From Flavobacteriaceae bacterium (GTDB lineage: Bacteria > Bacteroidota > Bacteroidia > Flavobacteriales > Flavobacteriaceae): a DNA stretch of 64,000 nt. The notes beneath the pieces are model-generated. The model saw only the letters and a program-made list of their open reading frames with translations, searched no databases and was not told where the DNA came from. This document shows positions 46,009 to 55,101 of this stretch, one piece after another; the stretch's first letter is position 1, and every line of letters starts with the position of its first letter. Location of the stretch: contig CANFNV010000012.1 of NCBI GenBank assembly GCA_947448525.1, forward strand, positions 1 through 64,000. The letters are read 5' to 3'. Position numbers and translations under genes: made by a program.

Positions 46009-46932
46009 ATGAAAAAAATAAAAATCACTTCAATTTTAGTAGCTCTTTTTTCTGTTTTTATGACTTCATGTTCCAATGAACCGATAGATCCAGTATTGTC
46101 AAGTCAATTGGATAATCCTTCTACTAATGGCGGTTCTTCAGCAGCAGCAGTTTTTAAAGCTGATTTTAGCGGTCAGACTTGGGTTGCAGATAATTATATC
46201 GCTAATATCTATAATGGACAAATTCAGATTGCAGGATCAAAAGGTACTGGAGCCCAACAGCAAGGATTTGCATTTTTATTAAACGGAACAACAATCGGAA
46301 CCTATGATTCCACTTCAAATTTGTTATCGTTTACTCCTGCTAATTCTTATTATGAATATATTGGTTTGAATTATGCAAATCCAACACAAAGTTTGGGTAA
46401 TGCGATTGTTACCTCAATAGATACTGTTCATCACACCATTTCAGGAACCTTCGGATTTACAGGGTATTGGAGTGATACTTCAGTAACCAATATTTTACCA
46501 ATTGTTTTTTCAAGTGGTACATTTACTAATATACCTTACGTGTCTCAAAATCCAAGTTCTGATACTTTCTTTGCAAAAGTAGATGGAACCGAATTTGTTG
46601 AAGATCATATAGATGTTTCTGCAGTAATTTCTCAAGGATTTCCAGATTCTTATAGTATTGTAGCATCCAAAACAAATGGTGATAATATAGGTATAAGAAT
46701 ATCACAATCGTTAGCGGTTGGAACATATCAATTTACGGGTCCACTTGCTCAAGATATTACATCAAGTTATCTTTTAGGAGGTGTTTTATATAGTGTAGAT
46801 ACTGGTTCGATTACAATAACATCCAAAACAGCTACCCACATGAATGGAACTTTCAGTATTATAGTAAAAAACTTTACAACTAATGTAATCAAAACAATTA
46901 CAGAAGGTGCTTTTAGTGTAGATTTACCGTAA
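46009..46932 (+). CDS. DUF6252-like lipoprotein
   Basis: A 307-aa lipoprotein: lipobox MTSC with Cys21, a short linker rich in Gly/Ser (NPSTNGGSSAAA), then two beta-rich units of about 130 residues, each starting with FKADFSGQTWVADN- or FFAKVDGTEFVEDH-type segments and closing with a G-T-F motif. The duplicated unit matches my recollection of DUF6252 proteins in flavobacteria; function unknown. Envelope-located, probably on the outer membrane. It is followed by a strong terminator. Confidence 0.8.
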   Translation: MKKIKITSILVALFSVFMTSCSNEPIDPVLSSQLDNPSTNGGSSAAAVFKADFSGQTWVADNYIANIYNGQIQIAGSKGTGAQQQGFAFLLNGTTIGTYDSTSNLLSFTPANSYYEYIGLNYANPTQSLGNAIVTSIDTVHHTISGTFGFTGYWSDTSVTNILPIVFSSGTFTNIPYVSQNPSSDTFFAKVDGTEFVEDHIDVSAVISQGFPDSYSIVASKTNGDNIGIRISQSLAVGTYQFTGPLAQDITSSYLLGGVLYSVDTGSITITSKTATHMNGTFSIIVKNFTTNVIKTITEGAFSVDLP

Positions 46933-46951
46933 TTAAAAAAAATACATAATT

Positions 46952-46979
46952 AAATCCGTCATTTCGGCGGATTTTTTTT
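46952..46979 (+). terminator. Terminator after the DUF6252-like gene
   Basis: Stem AAATCCGTC/GGCGGATTT with ATTTC loop and a run of eight T residues. Confidence 0.85.
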
Positions 46980-47147
46980 GTGGCATAATCATTGTTTTAA
47001 TACAATGCAATTCATAATGTCTAGCACTTGTTGTTTTTAGTATTCTTTCGGTGTAGTACATCGATTTTAATAGAATATTAATAACGTAAAACCTATATTT
47101 GTTTAGTTTTTATAATCCTTTTAATGTCATATTGACCTCTTTTAATT

Positions 47148-49601
47148 ATGTCAAATCAAAAAATACTAACCTTTGACAATTTGTCACTGCAAGAATTCGA
47201 TACAGAAGCCGAGTTAATTCCGCTTTTAACTCCAGAAGATGAAGAAGAAATGGCTAACGAAGAACTGCCAGCTTTTTTGCCAATTCTCCCTTTGCGTAAT
47301 ACTGTTTTGTTTCCAGGTGTGGTAATTCCAATTACTGCAGGAAGGGATAAATCCATTAAACTAATTAATGAAGCCAATGCTGGTAATAAAATTATTGGTG
47401 TTGTATCGCAAAGAAATGAAGAAGATGAGGATCCAACAAGTTCGGATATTCATCAAATTGGAACAGTTGCTAGAATTCTTAGGGTTTTAAAAATGCCTGA
47501 CGGAAATATAACAGTGATACTTCAAGGAAAAAAACGTTTTGAAATAGATACTGTTATTTCTGAAAACCCCTATTTAAAAGCTTCAATCAAAGAAGTTCCT
47601 GAAAAAAGACCAGGCAAACACGATTCTGAATTTAGCGCTATTGTTGATTCAATTCGAGAATTATCAATTCAAATTATAAGAGAAAGTCCAAATATTCCTA
47701 CTGAAGCTACTTTTGCTATAAAGAATATTGAGAGTCAATCGTTTCTAATCAATTTTGTCTCTTCTAATATGAATCTTTCTGTAGAAGAGAAGCAAAATTT
47801 ATTGGCTATGAGTGTACTCAAAGAAAGAGCTTTAGAAACTTTACGCTATATGAACGTTGAGCTTCAAAAATTAGAGCTTAAAAACGACATTCAATCTAAA
47901 GTTCGTTTTGATTTAGACCAACAACAAAGAGAATATTTCTTGCACCAACAAATGAAAACGATTCAAGAAGAATTGGGTGGAGTTTCTAATGAGCAAGAAT
48001 TTGAAGAAATGCGAATTAGAGCTAAAGCTAAAAAATGGGATGAAAAAACAAGCAAACATTTTGAAAAAGAATTTTCAAAAATGCAACGCATGAACCCACA
48101 AGCACCTGATTTTGGTATTCAAAGAAACTATTTAGATCTATTTTTGGATTTACCTTGGGACAAATTCTCAAGGGATAATTTCGATTTAAAACATGCTCAA
48201 AAAGTATTAGACCGTGATCATTTTGGATTGGAAGATGTCAAAAAACGTATGATTGAACATTTGGCAGTTTTGAAATTGCGTAACGATATGAAATCGCCTA
48301 TAATCTGTTTAACGGGACCCCCAGGAGTTGGTAAAACATCTATTGGAAAATCAGTTGCCGAAGCTCTAGGAAGAGAATACGTTAGAATTTCACTAGGTGG
48401 ATTGCGAGATGAAGCTGAAATTCGTGGACATAGAAAAACCTATATTGGCGCAATGCCAGGAAGGATTATTCAAAGCATTAAAAAAGCAGGCACTTCAAAT
48501 CCAATTTTTATATTAGATGAAATCGACAAACTTTCTGTAAGCAATCAAGGAGATCCATCTTCGGCTTTATTAGAAGTTTTAGACCCAGAGCAAAATAATG
48601 CTTTTTATGATAATTTCCTTGAAATGGGTTATGATTTATCAAAAGTGATGTTTATTGCCACCTCTAATACTATGTCAACTATTCAGCCCGCATTGAAAGA
48701 CAGAATGGAAGTAATTAAAATGTCGGGATATACAACGGAAGAAAAAGTAGAAATTGCTCGTCAGCATTTATTTCCAAAACAATTGAAAGAACACGGTTTA
48801 AAACCTAAAGACTTATCAATCGGTAAAAAAGAATTAGAAAAAATTGTGGAAGGATATACCCGTGAATCGGGTGTTAGAAGTTTAGAACAAAAAATTGCAC
48901 AAGTTATCCGAAATGCAGCAAAATCTGTTGCAATGGAAGAAGAGTATAATAAAAAAGTAACATTCGAAGATATTGTGACGGTTTTGGGTTCCCCAAAATT
49001 AGAGCGCGATAAAGCAGAAGGAAATGATGTTGCAGGTGTTGTAACAGGTTTAGCATGGACTTCTGTTGGAGGAGATATTTTATTTATTGAATCATTGATT
49101 TCTAAAGGTAAAGGGGTTCTTACTTTAACTGGAAATTTAGGTGTTGTAATGAAAGAATCTGCCACAATTGCTTTGGAATATATTAAAGCAAATTCTGAAC
49201 TTTTTGGATTAAATCAAGAGGTTTTAGTAAAATATAATATTCATTTACACGTGCCAGAAGGTGCTACTCCAAAAGATGGTCCAAGTGCCGGAATTGCAAT
49301 GTTGACTTCTTTAGTTTCTTTACTAACCCAACGCAAAATAAAAAAAGGGTTGGCCATGACAGGTGAAATCACTTTGCGAGGAAAAGTGTTGCCAGTTGGG
49401 GGTATTAAAGAAAAAATTCTCGCTGCTAAAAGAGCTAATATTAAAGAAATTATTCTCTGTCATGAAAACAAAAGTGATATTGAAGAAATTAAAGCCAATT
49501 ATCTTGAAGGTTTAACATTTCACTATGTAAAAGAAATGAGTGAAGTAATTGAAATTGCGTTAACTAAAGATAAAGTGAAAAATGCAAAAGTTATAGAATA
49601 A
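47148..49601 (+). CDS. lon: Lon protease
   Basis: An ATP-dependent serine protease for damaged and regulatory proteins. The 817-aa product has the substrate-binding LON domain (LPILPLRNTVLFPGVV), AAA+ with GPPGVGKTSIGKS, and the proteolytic domain with Ser713 (PKDGPSAGIAML) and Lys756 (GGIKEKILAA), 43 residues apart as in E. coli. Full length. The 215-base upstream gap has a TATATTTG at 47094-47101 but no clear -33; no heat-shock promoter is recognised. It is followed by a terminator, then porQ and cmk. Confidence 0.97.
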   Translation: MSNQKILTFDNLSLQEFDTEAELIPLLTPEDEEEMANEELPAFLPILPLRNTVLFPGVVIPITAGRDKSIKLINEANAGNKIIGVVSQRNEEDEDPTSSDIHQIGTVARILRVLKMPDGNITVILQGKKRFEIDTVISENPYLKASIKEVPEKRPGKHDSEFSAIVDSIRELSIQIIRESPNIPTEATFAIKNIESQSFLINFVSSNMNLSVEEKQNLLAMSVLKERALETLRYMNVELQKLELKNDIQSKVRFDLDQQQREYFLHQQMKTIQEELGGVSNEQEFEEMRIRAKAKKWDEKTSKHFEKEFSKMQRMNPQAPDFGIQRNYLDLFLDLPWDKFSRDNFDLKHAQKVLDRDHFGLEDVKKRMIEHLAVLKLRNDMKSPIICLTGPPGVGKTSIGKSVAEALGREYVRISLGGLRDEAEIRGHRKTYIGAMPGRIIQSIKKAGTSNPIFILDEIDKLSVSNQGDPSSALLEVLDPEQNNAFYDNFLEMGYDLSKVMFIATSNTMSTIQPALKDRMEVIKMSGYTTEEKVEIARQHLFPKQLKEHGLKPKDLSIGKKELEKIVEGYTRESGVRSLEQKIAQVIRNAAKSVAMEEEYNKKVTFEDIVTVLGSPKLERDKAEGNDVAGVVTGLAWTSVGGDILFIESLISKGKGVLTLTGNLGVVMKESATIALEYIKANSELFGLNQEVLVKYNIHLHVPEGATPKDGPSAGIAMLTSLVSLLTQRKIKKGLAMTGEITLRGKVLPVGGIKEKILAAKRANIKEIILCHENKSDIEEIKANYLEGLTFHYVKEMSEVIEIALTKDKVKNAKVIE

Positions 49602-49618
49602 ACAGTTAAAAAATATCT

Positions 49619-49654
49619 AAAAGGCATGCGAATTTTACTCTCATGCCTTTTTTG
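49619..49654 (+). terminator. Terminator after lon
   Basis: Stem AAAAGGCATG/CATGCCTTTT with a 13-base loop and T-run, 17 bases after the lon stop. Confidence 0.85.
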
Positions 49655-49729
49655 TTTTTACTTTTTCTTTAACTTTAAAAATAATATCTTCGCAGTTCCG
49701 TTATAGGTTAAGTGAATTGCTCTTTTTGT

Positions 49730-50752
49730 ATGTTTAAAAAATTACTTATTTCCATTTTTTTTCTTTTTTGTACCGTAAATTATGGTCAAATAGGAGGTAA
49801 GTCGGTATATCAATTTCTTAACATGATTACTTCTCCAAGACAAGCGGCTCTTGGGGGTAAAGTAATTACGATTTTTGACGAAGATGTGAATCAAGCTCAT
49901 TTTAATCCAGCTACTATAAATCCTGAAATGGACAATCATTTGGCTGTTAATTACGGAAATTATTTGGGCGCAATAACTTATGGAACAGCAGCTTACGCTT
50001 ACACTTATGACCGACATGTACAAACATTTCATGTCGGTATAAATTATGTAAACTACGGTAAATTTGATGGTTATGATGAGAACGGAAATCAAACTACCTC
50101 ATTTACAGGCAGCGATATAGCTCTTTCTTTCGGGTATTCTTATAATGTTCCTTTTACTAATTTTTATTTTGGTGCCAATGCAAAGTTAATTTCATCTACA
50201 TTAGAAAGTTATACGTCTTATGGCGGCGCGGTTGATTTAGGAGCATTATTTATTGATGAAGGAAATGATGTAAATTGGGCTTTAGTTGTTCGAAATTTGG
50301 GTACTCAAATCACAACTTATTCGGGAACGCAAGAAAAATTACCTTTAGAAGTTTTGGCTGGTGTGTCTCAAGAAGTAGAAAATGTTCCAATTCGTTGGCA
50401 TCTGACAATTGAGAATTTGCAACAATGGAATATTGCCTTTTCAAATCCAAATCGTGCCATCGGAAGTATTGATGGATCTGCCACTCAAGAAAAAATAAGC
50501 TTTATGAATAATGCTTTGCGGCATGTGGTTTTTGGAATAGAATTATTTCCTAAAAAATCATTCAATTTACGATTAGGATATAATTTTAGAAGGGCTGAAG
50601 AACTTAGAGTTGTAGACCAGAGAAATTTTTCTGGAATTTCTTTGGGTTTTGGATTAAAAATGGGTAAATTGAAATTTAATTACTCTCATTCTAGATATTC
50701 ATTAGCAGGAAACACGAGTCTTTTTGGATTAACAATTAATTTTGCAGAATAA
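49730..50752 (+). CDS. porQ: Type IX secretion system protein PorQ
   Basis: An outer-membrane component of the type IX secretion system, a beta-barrel tied to the PorU/PorV/PorZ attachment machinery. The ATG at 49730 gives a signal peptide (MFKKLLISIFFLFCTVNYGQ), preferred over a start six codons earlier. The 340-aa product has SPRQAALGGKVITI, NPATINPEMDNHLAVNYGNY, and barrel strands ending in FNYSHSRYSLAGNTSLFGLT. Its cargo-type protein, an S8 protease with a sorting domain, occurs at 10.2 kb. cmk follows by 24 bases, an arrangement I recall as conserved in the phylum. Confidence 0.92.
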   Translation: MFKKLLISIFFLFCTVNYGQIGGKSVYQFLNMITSPRQAALGGKVITIFDEDVNQAHFNPATINPEMDNHLAVNYGNYLGAITYGTAAYAYTYDRHVQTFHVGINYVNYGKFDGYDENGNQTTSFTGSDIALSFGYSYNVPFTNFYFGANAKLISSTLESYTSYGGAVDLGALFIDEGNDVNWALVVRNLGTQITTYSGTQEKLPLEVLAGVSQEVENVPIRWHLTIENLQQWNIAFSNPNRAIGSIDGSATQEKISFMNNALRHVVFGIELFPKKSFNLRLGYNFRRAEELRVVDQRNFSGISLGFGLKMGKLKFNYSHSRYSLAGNTSLFGLTINFAE

Positions 50753-50776
50753 TTTATTATATAAATATACTATATT

Positions 50777-51466
50777 TTGAAAACCATTACTATAGCAATC
50801 GACGGATATTCATCAACTGGAAAAAGCACATTAGCCAAGCAATTAGCCAAACATTTAGGGTATGTTTATGTTGATACTGGTGCGATGTATCGTGCCATAA
50901 CTTTTTTTGCAATGCAAAACGGACACATTGCCCAAGTTTATTTTGATAAAGAAACATTAATAAATAGTTTGTCAAGTATTCAACTTCATTTTGAATTCAA
51001 TGCTGATTTAGGTTTTGCAGAAATGTATTTGAATACTACAAATGTTGAAAAAGAAATCAGGACCATTGAAGTTTCAAATTTTGTTAGTAAAATTGCTGAG
51101 GTTTCAGAAGTTCGATCTAAATTGGTGGAGCAACAACAAGAAATGGGAAAAAATAAAGGAATTGTAATGGACGGTCGAGACATTGGAACAGTTGTTTTTC
51201 CTGAGGCCGAATTGAAAATATTCATGACTGCAAGTCCGGAAACTCGCGCACAAAGAAGATTTGATGAATTGGAAGCTAAAGGAGATAATGTTTCCTACGA
51301 AGAAGTTTTAAAAAACGTTCAAGAAAGAGATTATATAGATACTCACAGAGAAGATTCTCCTCTAGTAATTGCAGATGATGCTATTGAAATTGACAATTCC
51401 TACCTTACAAGAGAAGAACAATTCAAAGTTGTATTGGAATTGGTTGAAGAATTAATCAATTCATAA
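50777..51466 (+). CDS. cmk: Cytidylate kinase
   Basis: Phosphorylates CMP and dCMP. The 229-aa product has the P-loop AIDGYSSTGKSTLAKQ and YVDTGAMYRAITF, GRDIGTVVFPEA and REDSPL regions of the family. The start is TTG at 50777: it gives the standard N terminus (M)KTITIAIDG and no ATG lies in frame between it and the upstream stop. It probably shares a transcript with porQ. A hairpin terminator lies 80 bases downstream. Confidence 0.92.
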   Translation: MKTITIAIDGYSSTGKSTLAKQLAKHLGYVYVDTGAMYRAITFFAMQNGHIAQVYFDKETLINSLSSIQLHFEFNADLGFAEMYLNTTNVEKEIRTIEVSNFVSKIAEVSEVRSKLVEQQQEMGKNKGIVMDGRDIGTVVFPEAELKIFMTASPETRAQRRFDELEAKGDNVSYEEVLKNVQERDYIDTHREDSPLVIADDAIEIDNSYLTREEQFKVVLELVEELINS

Positions 51467-51544
51467 AAAAGTAATTCAATTTTTCATTTCTACGAAGCAG
51501 AAATCATATTCTCAATTACACCTAAACTTTATTTAATTTAGACG

Positions 51545-51585
51545 AAGCAAATGATAAAAACATATTCAAATCATTTGCTTTATTC
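51545..51585 (+). terminator. Hairpin between cmk and the NupG-like gene
   Basis: Stem AAGCAAATGAT/ATCATTTGCTT with a 14-base loop, followed by TATTC rather than a clean T-run; a moderate terminator. Confidence 0.5.
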
Positions 51586-51636
51586 ATTTTTAATAGTAGT
51601 TTTACAATTAATTTACATTAAAAAAACCTGTTTACT

Positions 51637-52890
51637 ATGAGTATAAAATTTCGATTAACTTTAATGAGTTTTCTCCAATTTTTTGTTTGGGGAGCTTGGT
51701 TGATTACTGTTGGTAATTATTGGTTTGGAACAAAACAATGGAGTGGTGAGCAATTTGGAGCGATATTTTCAACACTAGGATTGTCTTCAATAGTGATGCC
51801 GGCAATTACTGGAATTATTGCTGACAAATGGATTAATGCAGAAAAATTATATGGTTTTCTTCATATTCTAGGCGGTTTGGCATTATGTTATATTCCACAA
51901 GTTGAAGATCCTACGACTTTTTATTACGTTATTTTTGCAGCAATGTTATGCTATATGCCCACAATTTCTTTATCCAATTCGGTTGCTTATAATATTCTAA
52001 AGAATAATAACTATGATGTAGTAAAAGTTTTTCCGCCCATTAGAGTTTGGGGAACAATTGGTTTTATTGCAGCCATGTGGATAACTAATTTAACAGATAA
52101 TAAAGCGTCAGCAAATATGTTTTATTTGTCAGCAATTGCAGCTTTTTTTTTAGGATTATATTCCTTTTCATTACCAAAATGCCCTCCACAAAAAACAATT
52201 TCAAAAAGTGCTTCTTTAGTGGAACAATTAGGTTTGAATGCTTTTAAATTGTTTGGAACCTATAAGATGGCTTTATTCTTTTTATTTTCTATGTTTTTGG
52301 GTGGTGCCTTGCAATTAACAAATATGTATGGTGATGTTTATCTTTCAGAATTTTCAAAAATTCCAGAATATGCTAATTCTTTTGTAGTAAAATATTCAAC
52401 TATAATAATGTCGATTTCTCAAATTTCAGAAACCTTATTTATTCTGGCAATTCCATTCTTCTTAAAACGATTCGGAATAAAACAAGTGATGTTAATCTCA
52501 ATGATTGCTTGGGTATTAAGATTTGCATTATTTGCTTTTGGAAATCCAGTTGATGGACTTTGGATGATTATTTTGTCTTGTATTGTTTATGGAATGGCAT
52601 TTGATTTCTTTAATATTTCGGGTTCATTGTTTGTAGAAACCACTACTGATTCTAAAATTCGTTCTTCTGCACAAGGATTATTTATGATGATGTCCAATGG
52701 TTTTGGGGCATTCTTTGGAGGGTTGTTTAGCGGAATGGTTATCGATAAATACTTTACTCATGACGGAATTAGAGATTGGCACAATATTTGGCTATCCTTC
52801 GCAGGATACGCTTTAGTAATTACAATTCTTTTTGCGATTTTCTTCAAACACAAACACAATTCTGATCAAGTCGCAAACGCAAGTCATTAA
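51637..52890 (+). CDS. MFS transporter, NupG/XapB-like nucleoside permease
   Basis: A 417-aa membrane protein of the nucleoside:H+ symporter family. The first segment has LTLMSFLQFFVWGAWLIT, then RVWGTIGFIAAMW and GMAFDFFNISGSLFVE, all near-signature for NupG. About 12 membrane segments. It would import nucleosides or a related solute by proton symport, though in Bacteroidota the substrate is not proven. It stands alone, with a strong terminator directly after it and rpsA next. Confidence 0.85.
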   Translation: MSIKFRLTLMSFLQFFVWGAWLITVGNYWFGTKQWSGEQFGAIFSTLGLSSIVMPAITGIIADKWINAEKLYGFLHILGGLALCYIPQVEDPTTFYYVIFAAMLCYMPTISLSNSVAYNILKNNNYDVVKVFPPIRVWGTIGFIAAMWITNLTDNKASANMFYLSAIAAFFLGLYSFSLPKCPPQKTISKSASLVEQLGLNAFKLFGTYKMALFFLFSMFLGGALQLTNMYGDVYLSEFSKIPEYANSFVVKYSTIIMSISQISETLFILAIPFFLKRFGIKQVMLISMIAWVLRFALFAFGNPVDGLWMIILSCIVYGMAFDFFNISGSLFVETTTDSKIRSSAQGLFMMMSNGFGAFFGGLFSGMVIDKYFTHDGIRDWHNIWLSFAGYALVITILFAIFFKHKHNSDQVANASH

Positions 52891-52908
52891 ATCAATATAT
52901 TAAAATGT

Positions 52909-52944
52909 AAAACCCTTTCAAAGTATTGTTTTGAAAGGGTTTTC
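52909..52944 (+). terminator. Terminator before rpsA
   Basis: A perfect 14-bp stem (AAAACCCTTTCAAA/TTTGAAAGGGTTTT) ends the NupG-like transcript before the rpsA promoter. Confidence 0.85.
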
Positions 52945-52983
52945 TGTTTATTGCTTTTTTTTTATCTTTTGTTGTTTTATTTT

Positions 52984-53013
52984 TTTGTTATTAATAAATT
53001 ATAATTACTTTTG
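52984..53013 (+). promoter_or_regulatory. rpsA promoter
   Basis: TTTG (52984-52987), an 18-base spacer, and TACTTTTG (53006-53013): a match to the full consensus. A leader of about 110 bases follows. Confidence 0.8.
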
Positions 53014-53016
53014 CAG

Positions 53017-53098
53017 TCCAAAATGCAGAGTAGAGTTTCGTTTGGAAATCAATTATTTATGTAAAACACTTTTGTTTTTCTATCGCTTAAAGAAACTC
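53017..53098 (+). promoter_or_regulatory. Structured leader candidate of rpsA
   Basis: TCCAAA (53017-53022) can pair with TTTGGA (53041-53046); GAGTTTC (53033-53039) can pair with GAAACTC (53092-53098). The two helices interleave, so they would compete. A long, structured leader before r-protein S1 fits autogenous control, but no known motif is matched. Confidence 0.4.
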
Positions 53099-53129
53099 AA
53101 GAAAAATAGAATACAAATTTTTTATCAGC

Positions 53130-54902
53130 ATGTCTGAAATAAACAAAGAACAACAAGATTTTTTAAACGGTTTTAATTGGCACAACTATTCGGAAGGAAT
53201 CGATTTAGTTGACGAAAAAAACTTACAAGAATTTGAAGATTTAGTATCAAAAACTTTTATTGATACCGATCAAGAAGAAGTAGTAGAGGGTGTAGTAGTT
53301 AGAATTACAGACCGTGATGCTATTGTTGACATTAACGCAAAATCAGAAGGTGTTATTTCGTTAAACGAATTTCGTTACAATCCTAACTTAAAAGTAGGTG
53401 ACAAAGTAGAAGTATTAATTGACATCCGTGAGGATAAAACAGGTCAGTTAGTATTGTCTCACAGAAAAGCAAGAACAATTAAATCTTGGGATAGAGTTAT
53501 ATCTGCAAATGAAACTGGTGAAATTGTTCAAGGTTTTGTTAAATGTAGAACCAAAGGGGGTATGATTGTAGATGTTTTCGGAATAGAAGCATTCTTACCA
53601 GGTTCACAAATTGATGTGAAACCAATCCGAGATTACGATGTATATGTGAATAAAATGATGGAATTTAAAGTTGTAAAAATCAACCACGAATTCAAAAATG
53701 TTGTAGTTTCTCATAAAGCACTTATCGAAGCAGATATCGAAGTTCAGAAAAAAGAAATTATAGGTCAATTAGAAAAAGGACAAGTGTTAGAAGGTATTGT
53801 TAAAAATATTACTTCTTATGGTGTGTTTATTGACTTAGGTGGTGTAGATGGATTAATCCACATTACAGACCTTTCTTGGTCAAGAATCAATCACCCAAGT
53901 GAAGTTCTTGAATTAGACCAAAAATTGAACGTAGTTATTCTTGATTTTGATGACGAGAAAACCAGAATTCAATTAGGTTTAAAACAATTAAACGCTCATC
54001 CATGGGATGCTCTTGGAGCAGAACTTAAAGTTGGTGATAAAATAAAAGGAAAAGTTGTAGTTATTGCTGATTACGGAGCTTTCATTGAAGTTGCTGAAGG
54101 TGTTGAAGGTTTAATCCACGTTTCAGAAATGTCTTGGTCAACTCACTTAAGAAGTGCTCAAGATTTCGTAAAAGTGGGAGATGTTGTTGAAGCTGTTGTT
54201 TTAACTCTTGATAGAGATGAAAGAAAAATGTCTTTAGGTATCAAGCAAATGACTCCAGATCCATGGACAGATATTACAGCTAAATATCCTGTAGGTTCTA
54301 AACACACTGGTATCGTAAGAAACTTTACAAACTTTGGTATTTTCGTTGAACTTGAAGAAGGAATTGATGGATTAATTTATATTTCTGATTTGTCTTGGAC
54401 TAAAAAAATCAAACACCCATCAGAATTTGTTAATGTAGGAGACAATCTTGATGTAGTAGTTTTAGAATTAGATGTTGACGGACGTAAATTATCTTTAGGT
54501 CACAAACAAACTACGGCTAATCCTTGGGATAAACATGAAGAAGCTTTCGCAGTGGGAACTATCCATAACGGAACTATAGCTGAGATTGTTGACAAAGGGG
54601 CTACTGTAGATTTTGGAGATGATGTAGTTGCTTTCATTCCAACTCGTCACTTAGAAAAAGAAGATGGTAAAAAATTGAAAAAAGGAGAAGAAGCACAATT
54701 CAAAGTTATTGAATTCAATAAAGAATTCAAAAGAGTAGTGGCTTCACATACAGCTATTTTTAGAGAAGAAGAAGAAAAAGCGGTAAAAGCTGCTTCTGAA
54801 ACTGTTGCTGCATCAAACAGCAACAATCAAGCTTCAACTTTAGGAGATAATAATGATATCTTAGCTGAATTAAAAGCTAAAATGGAAAAAGGAGGAAAAT
54901 AA
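53130..54902 (+). CDS. rpsA: 30S ribosomal protein S1
   Basis: Binds mRNA on the 30S subunit; in this phylum, which rarely uses Shine-Dalgarno pairing, it is expected to matter for initiation. The 590-aa product has six S1 repeats at about 50-115, 130-197, 215-282, 300-370, 387-457 and 474-540, the last being least conserved, then a Lys/Glu/Ala-rich tail ending KMEKGGK. Normal length. The leader has paired stems. The gene has a full promoter upstream and a terminator downstream, so it is monocistronic here. cmk lies two genes upstream; in Proteobacteria the pair is adjacent. Confidence 0.97.
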   Translation: MSEINKEQQDFLNGFNWHNYSEGIDLVDEKNLQEFEDLVSKTFIDTDQEEVVEGVVVRITDRDAIVDINAKSEGVISLNEFRYNPNLKVGDKVEVLIDIREDKTGQLVLSHRKARTIKSWDRVISANETGEIVQGFVKCRTKGGMIVDVFGIEAFLPGSQIDVKPIRDYDVYVNKMMEFKVVKINHEFKNVVVSHKALIEADIEVQKKEIIGQLEKGQVLEGIVKNITSYGVFIDLGGVDGLIHITDLSWSRINHPSEVLELDQKLNVVILDFDDEKTRIQLGLKQLNAHPWDALGAELKVGDKIKGKVVVIADYGAFIEVAEGVEGLIHVSEMSWSTHLRSAQDFVKVGDVVEAVVLTLDRDERKMSLGIKQMTPDPWTDITAKYPVGSKHTGIVRNFTNFGIFVELEEGIDGLIYISDLSWTKKIKHPSEFVNVGDNLDVVVLELDVDGRKLSLGHKQTTANPWDKHEEAFAVGTIHNGTIAEIVDKGATVDFGDDVVAFIPTRHLEKEDGKKLKKGEEAQFKVIEFNKEFKRVVASHTAIFREEEEKAVKAASETVAASNSNNQASTLGDNNDILAELKAKMEKGGK

Positions 54903-54925
54903 TTTTTTCTTATTCTTATAGTACT

Positions 54926-54957
54926 AAAAGCGTTACAGAAATGTAGCGCTTTTTTTT
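54926..54957 (+). terminator. Terminator after rpsA
   Basis: Stem AAAAGCGTTACA/TGTAGCGCTTTT (one T-G pair) with GAAA tetraloop and eight T residues. Confidence 0.9.
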
Positions 54958-55042
54958 GGCACTAATATTTAGTAAAGGGTTGTTTTGAAAATCCTTTTCG
55001 GAGTTTGAAGATAGAATTTACTAATAAATAATTTTCTATAAA

Positions 55043-55076
55043 AACAAAAAAAAAACACTCCAGTGCAGAGTGTTTT
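55043..55076 (-). terminator. Terminator after pheT
   Basis: Stem AAAACACTC/GAGTGTTTT around CAGTGCA; on the minus strand a T-run (from the A-run at 55043-55055) follows. Confidence 0.85.
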
Positions 55077-55101
55077 CCTAATTATTATAAAAGTTCCTCG
55101 A

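Noticed and set aside
46981..46998. Sigma-54-like site upstream of lon (TGGCAT-N5-TTGT)
   Set aside because: The essential GC of the -12 element is missing, and the site is about 150 bases from the start with no sigma-54 activator site recognised.
52931..53137. 68-codon frame covering the rpsA promoter and leader
   Set aside because: It starts inside the NupG terminator, runs across the promoter and overlaps rpsA; composition is Phe/Lys/Tyr-rich as expected for AT-rich non-coding DNA.
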